Source: Chelonoidis abingdonii
Lineage: Eukaryota; Chordata; Testudines; Testudinidae
NCBI RefSeq assembly: GCF_003597395.2
Contig: NC_133769.1
Span: 373,809,253-373,873,252 of the forward strand
DNA length: 64,000 nt
Direction: 5' to 3'
The notes under the pieces are model-generated. The model was not told the origin of the DNA and searched no databases. It saw nothing but the letters and a program-made list of their open reading frames with translations. A program made the position numbers and the translations under genes. Position 1 is the first letter of the stretch. Each line of letters starts with the position of its first letter. Positions 1-11,568 of the stretch are shown here, one piece after another.

Positions 1-1340
1 GGGGGGCTTGGGGACATGTAGCGAGTTGGGGGGTCAAGGGGTGAACGAGGGGCACAGTGCAACCTGGGGCCGTACAGTGGAGCTGGCCCAGGGAGAGATG
101 GGTTGGGGGGCTGAGATGGGGGCCTGGAACGAGCCTGGGGGAGGGGTACATGGAGTGGGCCCCCAGGAGTTGGGGGAGAGAGGGGCGTATAGCTGAGTGG
201 GCCTGGGAAAGAGGAGTGGGGCCCAGCGGGCCCGTGGGGAGGGGGGCGGGCAGCACAGCGGCTGGGGGAGAGGGGGGCATGCAGAGGAGAGGGGGAGCTG
301 GAGGCGCACAGCGGAGCGGGCGGGAGGAGAGGGGGGCACACAGCGGAGCGGGCCGAGGCAAGGAGGGAGCAGAGGAGCAGGCGAGGGGAGCTGGAGGCGC
401 ACAGCGGAGCGGGCAGAGAGGGGGGCCTATGGTGGAGCGGGCCCAGGTGAGGAGGGCGCGTCAGAATGGGCCAGGGGGAGAGGGGGGCATACAGTGAAGC
501 GGTCCCAGGCGAGGAGGCATGTGACAGAGAGGGCGGGGCGAAGCAGATGGGGGCAGAGTTTGTGGGAGAGTGGGGCATGCGGTGGAGTGGACCCAGGTGA
601 GGAGGGCACGCAGCGGAGCAGGCGGGGGGAGCTAGAGGCGCGTGGCAGAGCGGGCGAAGGGAGAGGGGGACATATGGTGGAGTGGGCCCAGGTGAGGAGG
701 GAGCGGTGGAGCGGGCGGGGGGAGAGGGGGCCTATGGCGGAGCGGGCCCAGATGAGGAGGCCATGCAGCGGACCCGGCGTGGGGGAGCTAGAGGCGTGCG
801 GTGGAGCAGGCGGAGGGAGAGGGGGGCATACGATGGAGCGGGCCCAGGAGAGGGGAGCGCACGGCGGGCCAGGCGGGGGTGCGTGGCAAAGCAGGCAGGG
901 GCAGAGTGGGGGGACAGTGGGGCATGCGGTGGAGTGGGCCCAGGCAAGGAGGGCGTGTGGTGGAGCGGGCTTGGGGAGCTGGAGGCACGTGGCGGAGCGG
1001 GCAGGGGGAACTGCAGACGCACAGCGGAGCGGCCGGGGGGAGAGGGGGCATATGGTGGAGCAGACCCAGGCAAGGGGGGTGCACGGCGGAGCGAGCGGGG
1101 GTGCTGGAGGCGCATGGCGGAGCAGGTGGAGAGAGAGCGGGGCATATGGTGGAGCAGGCCCAGGCAAGAAGGGCACGTGGTGGAGCGGGCGAGTAGAGCT
1201 GGAGGCACGAAGCACAGTGGGCCCGGGGGAAGCGAGTGGCAGGTGCATGGTTGAGTGGGCACAGACAGGAGAACGGGGGGGGGCATGTGGCTGAGCTGGG
1301 GGGCACAGGGTGAGCTGGGGGCACATGACAAAACAACGGG
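1..1340. repeat. G-rich minisatellite upstream of ILK
   Basis: A degenerate tandem array fills the left edge and runs off the window. Units of very roughly 40 to 60 bases are built from GGAGCGGGC, CCCAGGTGAGGAGGG and GGAGCTGGAGGCGC blocks. The plus strand is almost purely G-rich. Several units contain CAG followed by GTGAGG, a strong 5' splice-site match on the ILK strand (near 445, 589 and 690). The long open frames here come from base composition and do not look like proteins. Confidence 0.9.
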
Positions 1341-3032
1341 GTCAGGGGATGAGGCACATGTGGGGTGGGGAGGCTGCTGGCCGAGGCACAGCGGCTGCTG
1401 ATGAGTTCTGACACAGGATGACTGGGTGGGGCTCCAGGCTGTTTGTCACGCCCAGGGGATCAGTGACCCAGCACCCCCTGCTCCCCTCTCTCTGGTTCCA
1501 GTCCCTGTGGAGTCCCTGCTCTGTGGGGATAAAAAGCCCCCGGATTCCCCTCCGTGCCTGGCACTGCCTGTGTCTCTGCATTAGGAGCTGCCCCCAAGAA
1601 AGGAAACCAGAGCCTCTGTTAGCATTCATTGTGGGGTGCCCCCTGCAGAGGGCCAGCCCTCAGTCACCCCTGCCCTGCACTGTGCCCCCAGCACCGGCAG
1701 TGGCTGCGAAGGCAAAGTGCCCCACCCCACTCCCTGCACCCCACAGTTTTAGCTATGGAAGTGCTTTGCTCACTGCTGGAGTCACAGCCTCTGCTCTGGT
1801 GTGCACATGTTGAACCCTGTCTGAGCCACTGGGTGCTCTCCTGCCCCACCCACTCCTGGCAGCAGCCTGCCCCTGGCCCGGTGCAAGGGCACGTTCCCAT
1901 GGGTGCCTTCAACCCTGCGCCTGGCGCAGGGGAGAGGCTCAGCACAGGCTGCCAGAGCAGGGATGTGAAATATTCCCAGCTCCTGCCAATGGAAACAGAG
2001 CTGGAACCCCGGGAAGATGGAAGGGTTGGGCGCCAGCTGGGCCAGGCTGAACCTCCCCACCCCTGGAAGTAGCCCTTCGAGGGCACTGCCTCTGGGGAAG
2101 GGTCCTGGCTAACAGAGGGTTGATCGCAGGCACGGGACCCACCCAGGGACAGCCGCAGCCCCCCCCATACTCCCCTCTGCAGGGCACTGGTTCCAGCCTG
2201 CTCAGTCTCCCTGGTTTGGGCAGGAACAGGGCATGCCAGACATGAGCCCTTGCTCGGGTGGTGCTTCCCCACTGGCATGCGTCGCAGGCAGGCAGAGTGC
2301 CTGTCTAACCTGAGGGCAAGGAGGAGCATGGTCAAGCAATGAACAGCCGGGTGCCAGGAGTCCTGGGTTCCCTCCCCATCTCTGAGAGGGCATGGGGGCT
2401 GGATGGGGATCAGGACTCCTGGGTTCTGCATTAACTGTGTCCTAGTACCAGCCCCTCGCCCTGTGGCCTTGCCAGGCCACTTGTGGTTTTGCTGAGAAGG
2501 GGGGTGGCCACCACAGCAGGAAGCGTCCCCACACTGTCCTGCCTCCAAGGCCTCACACATCCTCCACACACACCCCCCGCCGTCCTCTGTGGCTGCGAGT
2601 GGCTGGCTCTGTGCAGAGATAAGCCTGTGGAACGGAAGCTGCTCACCGTGGGGCTGAGCACAGCCACTCGTGACACTGCTGTCAGCCAGGAACTTCCCTT
2701 CCTCACTTGCCAGCCCTCACATGGAGCCTGCCTGGTCCTGCTCCGCTGCACTGAACCAGAGTGAGGCAGACGAGGGGGCTGCTGGGCCCCCAGACCCTCG
2801 CTGGTAGCAACACAAGGGAGGCGGCTCCTTGGAGAGCCCTGGTGCTCAGGGTTGCACTGAGCTGGGGGATGGGCTGGGGGGGGCTGGTCCTGCAGAGGGG
2901 GGAATGGGGTCAGAGCCCAGGGGATGGGCTGCGGGGCCAGGCCTGGTGGGGGGCAGGAAATGGGCTCAGAGTCCCTGGGATGGTCCAAGGGGCCCAGCCT
3001 GCATCTCTGCTGACGGGGCCCCTCTCTTGCAG
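1341..3032 (+). other. ILK 5' flank or first intron, no exon recognised
   Basis: This stretch leads to the acceptor of the first coding ILK exon (AG at 3031-3032). In mammals ILK has a non-coding first exon, but none could be placed here. A TATA-like GGATAAAAAG lies near 1527. Two copies of the AGGAGTCCTGGGTTC or AGGACTCCTGGGTTC motif near 2357 and 2422 are fragments of a SINE-like unit that is tandemly amplified at 36.2-37.0 kb. Nothing else is recognised. Confidence 0.4.
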
Positions 3033-3040
3033 GAGCCGGG

Positions 3041-6000
3041 ATGGATGACATCTTCACGCAGTGCCGGGAGGGCAATGCTGTGGCCGTGCGCCTCTGGCTG
3101 GACAACACTGAGAACGATCTCAACCAGGGGTGACTGGGGCGGGCGAGGGCACCCTGCTGGGGAGGGGTGGTGGGTGAGGGCACCTTGTGGGGGATGGGCG
3201 TGGGCACCCTGCGAGGGAGGGGCGTTAGGTCTGGGCACCCTGCTGGGGATGGGGGGCTCAGCTGGGCCCCCTGGGGTGTTGATGACCCTGCTGCTTGGCA
3301 GCCTGCAGGGCGGGGAGGAATTCAGCGCTCCCGCCGGAGCAGGAAGTTACGACATCGCTAAGGCACGGGCTGAGCAGCACATGCCTGGAGCTGGGGCCTC
3401 AGGAGGAGCAGCTGGCTCCCAGGCATGGGCAGAGCCATTTCTCTGGCTCTGTGGGGCCCTTAGGGGGCTGGGGCCTGAGGGAATCGCTGTTCTCTTTGTG
3501 CCCAAGCCGGAGCGATGGCCCCTGGGCCAGGCAGTGGGCGCAGTGGTCTCCCTCTTGCGTCCCTGTCTGGTAGCGTTGCCGGCCCCAGGAGCATGGCTGG
3601 GCTGTTTGGTGTGGAGGGACTGAGCTGCTGGCGCTGCGAATCCTGCGGGGAACCTCTCGGGTCCGCCTGCTCCATCCCCGACCCCAAGCCAGCCCACCCC
3701 ATTATCAGAGCTCTGCCTGGCTGTGCACGCAGGGGCTGCCCCACCACATCCGTCCCACTGCCCCGAGCTCCTGGAGACTCACACCCAGGGCTCAGTCCTT
3801 CAGGAGCCTCTGCTGAGCCAAGCGGGACAGGTTCCATTCTGTCGCTCTCTCCCAGGACTCGGTCCCCTTGGTGGAAGGGCCTGGGTAGGGGGGCGCTGGC
3901 AGGAGAGGTGCCACAGCAGGGACAGGGACAGGGCTGGCAGCTGGGGGTGGGGGGGTGCTGGCAGGACAGGTGCCACAGCAGGGCTGGCAGCTGGGGGTGG
4001 GGGGGTGCTGGTAGGACAGGTGCCACAGCAGGGCCAGGGCTGGGGGAGGGGGCACTGGCAGAATAGGTGCCACAGCAGGGCCAGGACTAGGGCTGGCAGC
4101 CTGCTGGTGGTAGTGGTGGGGAATGGGGAGCCGCAGGGGAGGTTGTGGAGTGTGGACAGGTCACCAGTACTATGTCTATGGAGGGTGGGGGGCTGGGGCT
4201 GGGGCTGGGGCTGAGAGCTCCCAGAGCTGTGGGCAGGACAGCGTGGGGCACATGCTCCTGGGGCTGGCTTGAGTGGAGGGGCGGCTCTCTGAGACTATGG
4301 GGCTGGATTGGTTGAGGGAGGATCCCTGGGGCTGTGGGGGTGGGTGGGGTGGAGAGGAGGAGTTCTCTGGGGCTGGACTGTATGATGGGGGTGCTCCCAG
4401 GGGCTGTGGGGCCAGATGGGTGGGGGGTGCACTCCCTGGGGCTGTGGGGTCAAGCTGTGGTGGGGCTGAGCCAGGTCGGGGAGCTCCCCTTTCTCTCCCC
4501 CCACCCCCTGCCAGGCTGGAATCTCCTTTTAAGGCCTGGCCTCTCTCAGCCTCCCTTACTAGGAAGTGGGGTGGGGGGAGGGATTCCAGGCCAGACTCAA
4601 CCGGGAGCAGTTGAGACTGGGGCAGGGCCACTGGGTCCCCCTGTACATGGTGGTCGGGAGAGGACTGGAGACAGTCCCCCCAGGCCGCTCACTCCCACAG
4701 CCCATTGCCAGGGCTTGGGGTTCCCCAAACTACTGCCTTTTTACCCCTCCTGTCCCCCTTGGCCTGTGACCCTTCCCTCTCTGGCTGCTCCCTGTCCCCC
4801 AGCCCAGCCTCACATGCATGGGGTTCAGGCCAGCTGCCTCCCTGCTCCCGGCACCCATGGCCTCAGATGCCTTGGGGGGTCTCTGAACCAACCCAGGCAC
4901 AGGAGGGGCCACTGGGGCATGGTGCTGGCCCTGCCCCCCCCAGAACTCACCCCCTCCCTCCCCAGGGATGACCATGGATTCAGCCCCCTGCACTGGGCCT
5001 GCCGTGAGGGCCGCTCCACCGTGGTGGACATGCTCATCATGCGGGGCGCCCGCATCAACGTCATGAACCGCGGCGACGACACCCCACTGCATCTGGCGGC
5101 CAGCCATGGGCACCGGGACATTGTGCAGAAGGTACTGGGTGGGGCTGCCCCCCGTCAAGCCCCCCGCAACTGTGCTAGGGCTACCCCCTGCCAGCCCCCA
5201 TCCCTTTGAGGGGGCTCCCCCGCCCCTGTGCAGGGGCTCCCCCTGTCAAGCCCCCCTGCCAGCCCCAACCCGTGAGGGGGCTCCCCCCACTGAGCCCCCC
5301 CAGCCAGCTCCCTGCCTCTGTGCAGGGGCTCCCCCCACCCATGTTGGGGCTCCCCACAGCTAGCACCCCCTATGGGGATAGTTTCTCCCCCACATACGCT
5401 GCCTGCCCCTACAGCCAGTGCCCTGGCCCCTCCCTGTAGCTCCCCCTACTGGGAGCATCCACTTTACAGGCAGCCCCCTCCCCCCAGCCAGCGCCCTGCC
5501 CTTTCCCTCAGTGGAGAGGCTGGAGCTGGGGTGTCTGGAGGGAGTGTGTGTCTCCCCTCCACCCCCGCCCCCACCCCCAGCTAGGCTGCTTGTCGTCTTC
5601 TCTCCAGCTGAATCGCATTCAAAGGCAGACATCCATGCAGTGAATTGAGCATGGAATACGCCACTGCACTAGCCTGTTCTGGGGCACCGACAGGGGCCGA
5701 GGTGAGCATGGAGGGGACCACAAGCAAGGGTTGAGGGTGGAATGAGGGCTGGCATCTGGTTCTCACCCTGTCCTAGCCCCACAGGATGGTGAGCAACGGT
5801 TGGGCCCTTGTAGCCTCTCCAACAAAGTATGGCAGATGCCTGTGGAAATGTGCCAAGGTACCACTGCGCGAACTGCGAAAGGTAGGAGCATCCCCACCGA
5901 CCTGCACCCCCCACCCTTCATGACCTTCCCCCATCCCACCCCGCACCCCACCCCTGGTGACCACTACCCTTGCTCCCCTGCCCCCATGATCCCACCTCCC

Positions 6001-9000
6001 CCAATACCTTTTGCCCCAACCACACCAACCAATACCCCCCCAACTATCCCATCTCCAACCTCCCCCCTCATTTCTGATCCTGCCACCCCACATCCCCGTC
6101 CTGCCATGCTCCCTCAGCTCTATTGCTAGCCCAGGGCTCTGTTGTTTTGCTCTCCAAGAGTTAAAGGTGTGAAACTCTTCCACGGTCGGACCTGGGAATA
6201 GTACCCAGGCTCGGGGCTTTGCTCTTCCAATGCATTCATTCCGACATTGGAAGTTTGTTGATCAAACCCCAGAAAGAACAAGAAACCAAAACAAGCCAAA
6301 CTGGCCTTGTGTTTGTTTTGCATAATCAAACCCCGAGTCATTTTGGAGGCAGACTATGAGAGTCTTGTTTTACCATCTGCCTGTCTTTGTGGGAAAGGAA
6401 GAGGTTAATTTTACTCTGTCCTGCTGTGCGAAGGGATCCACTTCTGTTTGTTAGAAACAGACCCAGCATGGAGGAGAAAGGATAGAAAAGGTGGGGGGGA
6501 TAGAAAAGGTGGGGGGCATACAGCGTTCGTTGGGGTTCGTGGAACACTGGGCGGCTGTTAGATGCTTTGGGATAGCAGGTTAGAAGGGCCCACTAGGGTC
6601 AGCTGGTCTGACGCCCGCCATGATGCAGGATTTGTTGGGTCTAACCTATCCCAGCCTCCTTTGGAAACCTCCAACCAAGGAGTTCCCATGACCTCTCGAG
6701 GCCTCCATAAGACCAGTAGGACAATGGAACAGTGAGGAAGTGGCTCCTGACTACGACCCATGTAGCCCTGGAGCCTGGCTCCTGTGAGGAATGTCACCTC
6801 ACTGGGTCATTTCTCCTTGGACAGGGCAGGACTGGTGGGCCGCCGCATCTCCCTGGGCTGTGTGCTCCATACAGTTGATTTCAGGATCCTGTGAAAAGCG
6901 AGAAAGGGGATAGGAGGAAGGAAGAGGGGGGCAGAAAGTAACACAAGGGAGGGAGACAGAACGGCTCTTAGGCGCCTCAAGAGAGACCCTGCTGGCTGGC
7001 CTGCATCTCCCAGCCTGGGGGCAGGAACAAGGAGCCGAGCGTTTTTCTGTACCCCAAACAGGAAGATGGCAAAGGGCCAGCATAGTTCAGCTCATTATTT
7101 CGTTCACCAATTAAACTCACCTCTGTGCAGCCAGACTTGATGTAGGGAGCTTCGTTCCCACGTTAAGTACACCTCACGGCCCTTGAGCCATGTCAGCTAG
7201 GCCCCCTTGGCCGGCCCAGTGCAGACTGGGTGCTGCTCTTGCATCTGGTTCAACAGTCTGTAGGAAAACTACTCAACCAATTTTCTGCAGTTAGTTCCCC
7301 AGCAGACAGAAATGACTGGCCCCGTGGTCACAAGAGCCCTGAGGTTCAGTTCTGGCTGTTCTGGCCTGCCCCGCCCAGCCCCCTAGTGCTCAATGTCTCC
7401 ATCTCCCCAGAGCGTGCAGAGAAGCTGGGCCAGAGCCTGACCAAGATCCCCTACAAGGACACCTTCTGGAAGGGCACCACTCGCACGCGGCCCCGTAAGG
7501 ACCCGGGCCCGGGCTGGGAGGGGGGAGGAACGTGTGGGTGTCCCCCAGGAGGCAGCTTGGGGCACCTCCGGTGGATTGTGTAGGGGGGAGGAGGGCAAAG
7601 TCCCTCCATAGGGAGGGAGCCCCAGGGTGGGGGAGATGGAGTGTGGGGATCCCCCAGTGCTCAACTCACCCCCTCTTCTTGGTGCAGAGAATGGCAGGGG
7701 TCCCTGGGGTGTGACAGTGTCTCCCTTTCTCACGGCAGGAAACGGGACCCTGAACAAACTGGCTGGCATAGACTTCAAGCAGCTGAGCCTGGCCCACAAA
7801 CTCAACGAGAACCAGTCAGGAGAGGTGGGTGGGGGGCATCTGTGGCGGGCCCCAGGGGGTAGGAGCCTCTGCCTGGCCAGGGAGAGGGGGCCAGCCCCAC
7901 AGTGGGGCTGCTCCCTGCGCAGGTCCTGGATGCTGTGAGGCCTGGGACCATCCCTCAGCATCTCATTGCCCAGCTCTCCTCTGGGCAATGGGGTAGGAGC
8001 CCTTCCCTGCCCCCTTGGGGGGTGGGAGAGGAGACTCCGTTAACAAATGAGGGGCATGGCCACTGGCAGTGGGGGGACGGGGCATGTAAGTACCTACCGG
8101 TCAGGCTGTGTCCCTGCCCTGCCCCCGGCTAACCCTGACACACGTCCCCACCCACCCATCTGCTGGCTCACCCCAGCCTCTGTGCCCAGCTAACCCTGTC
8201 CTGTCGCTGCTCTGTCCCCATCCCTGACTGACACCCCGACTGACCCTGTCCCTGGCTCTGCCCTGCCCCCCGGCTGACTCTGTTCTGTCTCCCTGCAGCT
8301 GTGGAAGGGGCGCTGGCAGGGCAATGACATCGTTATCAAAGTGATGAAAATTCGGGACTGGACAACACGGAAAAGCCGAGACTTCAACGAGGAGCATCCC
8401 AAGCTCCGGTAGGTGCTGGGGACCCTGGGGCTGGCAGGGGCAGGGAGCTCGCTGTTCTCACATTCCTCTCTCATCCAGGATCTTCTCACACCCCAATGTT
8501 CTGCCAGTGCTGGGGGCCTGCCAGTCGCCCCCTGCCCCGCACCCGATCATCATCACGCACTGGATGCCGTACGGCTCCCTCTACAACGTCTTACACGAGG
8601 GGACAAGTGAGTGTCAGGGCCGGGAACGTGCCGCGCGCTCCTAGGCCAAGGAAAACCACTGCAGGGTGGGGGGGACACGACATGACACCTCCTGGTACTA
8701 GAACTGGCCCAGAATTCACCCCTGGGGCCTGTCCTACCTGGCCTTCGGCATTCGGGGGCTGCGGGAGTCCCATCCTGCAATTGCCTTAGTCAGTCCCAGC
8801 CTCTAGCACCCCTCACCCTGTGTTCTACGCACACAGCACAGACACGCCCCCATCCCATTCGCCACCTGCCCCTCCCACTCCCCTTATCCAGCCATCCCTG
8901 GTGCCAGCCCTATGTTCCACTCCCCTTGTCCCTCTATGCATTCCGCCGTCCCCCGGTACCAGCCCTGCTCCCCTCATCCAGCCATCCCTGGTGCTGGCCC

Positions 9001-10072
9001 CACGTCCCGCTCCCCTAGTCCCTCTATCTGTCCCCATCAGTGCTGGCATCGGCCCCACTTCCCTCATCCGTCCATACCTCTGGCAGCAGCCCTGCATCCG
9101 GCTCCCCTAGTCCCTCCATTCCCCTGGTGCTGGCCCTACCTCCCACCCCCCTGTGCTGATGCTCACTGTCTCCCTGCAGACTTTGTTGTGGATCAGATGC
9201 AAGCAGTGAAGTTTGCCCTGGACATCGCCCGGGGCATGGCCTTCCTGCACACACTGGAGCCCCTCATCCCACGCCACAATCTCAACAGCCGCAGCATCAT
9301 GGTGAGTGCAGGGGGATGGGGCTCTCAGCACTCCAGGGGGCCAGGCTGCTGGCTGACCGCCTGTCTCCCTGCAGATCGACGAGGACATGACGGCACGTAT
9401 CAGCATGGCCGACGTGAAATTCTCCTTCCAGTGCCCAGGCAGGATGTATGCCCCAGCCTGGGTGGCGCCTGAGGGTGAGTGCCAGGAACCTGAGGGTGTT
9501 ACCACAGCTCTACCCATCCCAAGAGGGGGCTGCTACCTCCTAGTCCCTCCTGGCCTGGTGGCTGGATGCCCCTTCCTGGGATGCGCTCTCCCTGACCCCT
9601 CCCTCCCCACTACGCTTCCCTGCAGCACTGCAGAAAAAGCCAGAGGAAATCAACCGGCGCTCGGCGGACATGTGGAGCTTTGCAGTGCTGCTGTGGGAGC
9701 TGGTGACACGCGAGGTGCCCTTCGCAGACCTGTCCAACATGGAGATTGGCATGAAGGTGAGTGGGGAGGCAGGGCCCAGCCCCCCACAGCTCACTGGAGA
9801 GAGGCTGAGGTGGCCCACAGGCCCAGCTCCTCATGTCACCCACAGGGAGTGGGTGGGAAGGATCCAGCGGGGGGTGGCCTTGGTGCATGCCTGTCCCCAG
9901 CTCTCATCCTGCTTGCCTCCAGGTGGCACTGGAGGGGCTACGCCCGACCATCCCGCCTGGCATCTCCCCACACATCTGCAAGTTGATGAAGATCTGTATG
10001 AATGAGGACCCTGCAAAACGGCCCAAGTTCGACATGATCGTCCCCATCCTGGAGAAGATGCAGGAGAAATAG
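3041..10072 (+). CDS. ILK: Integrin-linked kinase (ILK), 12 coding exons
   Basis: ILK is the scaffold pseudokinase of the IPP (ILK-PINCH-parvin) complex at focal adhesions, linking beta-integrin tails to actin. Coding exons: 3041-3129, 4966-5131, 5608-5701, 5785-5881, 7411-7494, 7739-7824, 8299-8408, 8479-8606, 9180-9301, 9375-9474, 9626-9756, 9923-10072, all with GT-AG borders. The start ATG sits in GCCGGGATGG and opens [12 protein letters not shown]. The N-terminal half is ankyrin repeats (start of repeats in exons 1-2). The kinase-like fold begins near residue 193, with K220 in IVIKVMK. As in other ILKs, the DFG motif is replaced (ADVKFSF), the HRD is replaced (PRHNLNS), and the APE survives (WVAPEA). 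Total length is 1,357 nt, 2 short of the 1,359 expected for 452 residues; the deficit is in exon 4. Stop TAG is at 10070-10072. Identity is certain; the intactness of exons 4-5 is not. Confidence 0.95.
3905..4100. repeat. Short tandem array in ILK intron 2
   Basis: About four copies of a 50-63 base unit carrying GTGCCACAGCAGGG and GCTGGCAGCTGGGGG. The beginning of the same intron (3133-3260) also holds a degenerate repeat with GAGGGCACCCTGCTGGGG, starting right after the exon donor. Confidence 0.8.
5145..5375. repeat. C-rich tandem repeat at the start of ILK intron 3
   Basis: Degenerate units of GGGGCTCCCCC, CAAGCCCCCCTGCCAGCCCC and similar begin within about 15 bases of the exon donor at 5132. 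No coding signal is seen. Confidence 0.75.
5608..5701 (+). other. ILK: ILK coding exon 4, frame damaged
   Basis: Acceptor (CTCCAG) and donor (G/GTGAGC) are intact. The 94 bases align to the ILK ankyrin exon that is 96 bases in mammals, so two bases are missing net, with several further small shifts. In the expected frame a TGA appears after about 11 codons. The matching stretches (GGCAGACATC, ATGCAGTGAAT, CCACTGCACT, GGGGC) leave no doubt about homology. Either the consensus sequence is poor here or this allele is broken. Confidence 0.85.
5785..5881 (+). other. ILK: ILK coding exon 5, frame damaged
   Basis: The length (97) equals that of the mammalian exon, and both splice sites are present. 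Compensating one-base losses and gains scramble the frame and place a TAG inside. Recognisable islands include GGGCCCTTGT, AACAAAGTATGG, AGATGCCTGTGGA and GCCAAGG. The next exon (7411) resumes a clean ERAEKLGQ reading. Confidence 0.85.
5882..7410. other. ILK intron 5, mostly unassigned
   Basis: The first 240 bases are pyrimidine-rich low-complexity sequence. A decayed stretch near 6590-6660 (GTCAGCTGGTCTGAC) resembles a CR1 tail. The rest shows no gene and no repeat that I can name. Confidence 0.4.
8815..9165. repeat. Degenerate minisatellite in ILK intron 9
   Basis: Pyrimidine-rich units of roughly 60 bases share CCCCTCATCCAGCCATCCC, GGTGCTGGCCC and GCTCCCCTAGTCCCTC. The array ends just before the acceptor at 9178-9179. 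Confidence 0.75.
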
Positions 10073-10616
10073 GGGCCAGCCCCCTGCTGCTTGCTGCTGC
10101 CAAGCTGCCCCCACCCCATCCAAGTGCCTTCAGGAGGTGCCCCGCCCTTCCCAGCAGGCGGTGCTGGAGCTTTCCCAGACCCCGCAACCTGAGCCGGCCA
10201 CAGACACATGGTACGGATGGTGCTGTCTCCCCTGGAGCCGCCCTGCAAGCTTCCTGCTCCAGCCACCAACCCTGAGGCTCCCAGGACCCACTGCACAACA
10301 GCCACCTCCACCTTTCCCCACAACTGTGGGTACAGGCTGGCCCTGCCCTGAGCCAGCTCCTGCTAAGGGGTGAGGGTGGCTATTAATCACAAGGCCGTCA
10401 GGCCTTGGAGCCACCCAGCACCTTATGCCTCTCCTCACTTTCACAGGCACAGAACGACACCCCACCTCTCTTATTATATATAAATTACCCCCATCCCAGT
10501 GCCCTCCTCTAAGGACAGGGCCTCACTTGTCTGCCTGCACCTAGCGCTGTTCTGGCTTTGTGCTTCACCTTTTAAAGTAATTTCCAGCCAGGCCACATGG
10601 AAGAGCTGCCAGCTGA

Positions 10617-10622
10617 AATAAA
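10617..10622 (+). terminator. ILK polyadenylation signal
   Basis: AATAAA lies about 545 bases after the ILK stop, in an AT-rich patch that ends the conserved-looking 3' UTR. Cleavage is expected near 10640. Confidence 0.85.
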
Positions 10623-10640
10623 CATTTATTATGAAAACTA

Positions 10641-11483
10641 GCCCTGTGTGATTCACCCAGCGAGAACTCTGTCCCCAAAGAGAAGCTCAAGGAGTCCTTG
10701 GGGCACAGGACTCTGGCCTGTTAGAGAGGGGGTCAGGCTAGATGTTCACGATGAGCCTGTCTGGCCTTGGATGGGGGCAGGAGGACACAAATCCTCCAGC
10801 TGTCCTCTGGGGCACAGGGCTCTCCCTGCTGCGGCCCCCAGAGCTGGGGGTGCCCCTAGCTTAGTGTCCCCTGGCCTGTGATCCCTCCCCAACCTAGAAC
10901 TCAGAGGGAGTTGGAGGAGTTTTGAGGAGGAGCTGAACTCAGCTCTTGTTGCATGCTGATCTTAGAGCACTGCTTACCCCTGTGGGACCAGGTGGGAGCA
11001 CGTGGCCATGCACACACAGCTGGCATGTCTCTCTCCCAACTATGGGGTGGGGCCAGCCCCTCATTCCACATACCCAGCATGGGCAATTGAAGGGCCTCAG
11101 AGCAGGGCATGGGGAGCCCCCAAGGTTCAGCCATTTGGTCTGCAGGGCCCATGCAACAGTAGCACCATCTGTAGCATCCGGAGGTCAAATGCATCCACCT
11201 TCCAGCCCAAGGCCCCAAACCCCAAAATGTGTTAGACACAGAACCCAAGACGGGGGAGTTCTCCAGCCTGCTACCCTCCCCCCACAAGCGTGTGAGAATG
11301 AGGTTAGCTCCCCTGCACCAACATACAGCACCTGCGCCAATCCACATTCTCCATTCCCAGAGTAGAGCCTGAGGGGCTGTCCCACCGACACCAGCCCCCG
11401 CACCCTAGGCCAGGGCAAGGCATTAGCACGGCCAGAGGCAGCGAAAAGCCCCTCACACACAAACCACCAGCTAACATCAACTG
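10641..11483. other. Spacer between convergent ILK and TAF10
   Basis: No exon, repeat family or RNA gene is recognised between the two facing 3' ends. Confidence 0.5.
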
Positions 11484-11489
11484 TTTAAT
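11484..11489 (-). terminator. TAF10 polyadenylation signal (ATTAAA)
   Basis: TTTAAT on the plus strand reads ATTAAA on the TAF10 strand, about 80 bases past its stop codon. This gives a short 3' UTR. Confidence 0.7.
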
Positions 11490-11568
11490 AACAGACCAGA
11501 GCAGAGCTCCCGCCCTTCACCCATTGAGGGGCCAGGCCCACGGCAGGGCCTGCTGCTCAGCTCTGACG

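Noticed and set aside
197..1294. 365-codon open frame in the left-edge array
   Set aside because: Repetitive Gly/Arg/Glu text from a G-rich minisatellite, with overlapping open frames on several frames and both strands. No start context or domain.
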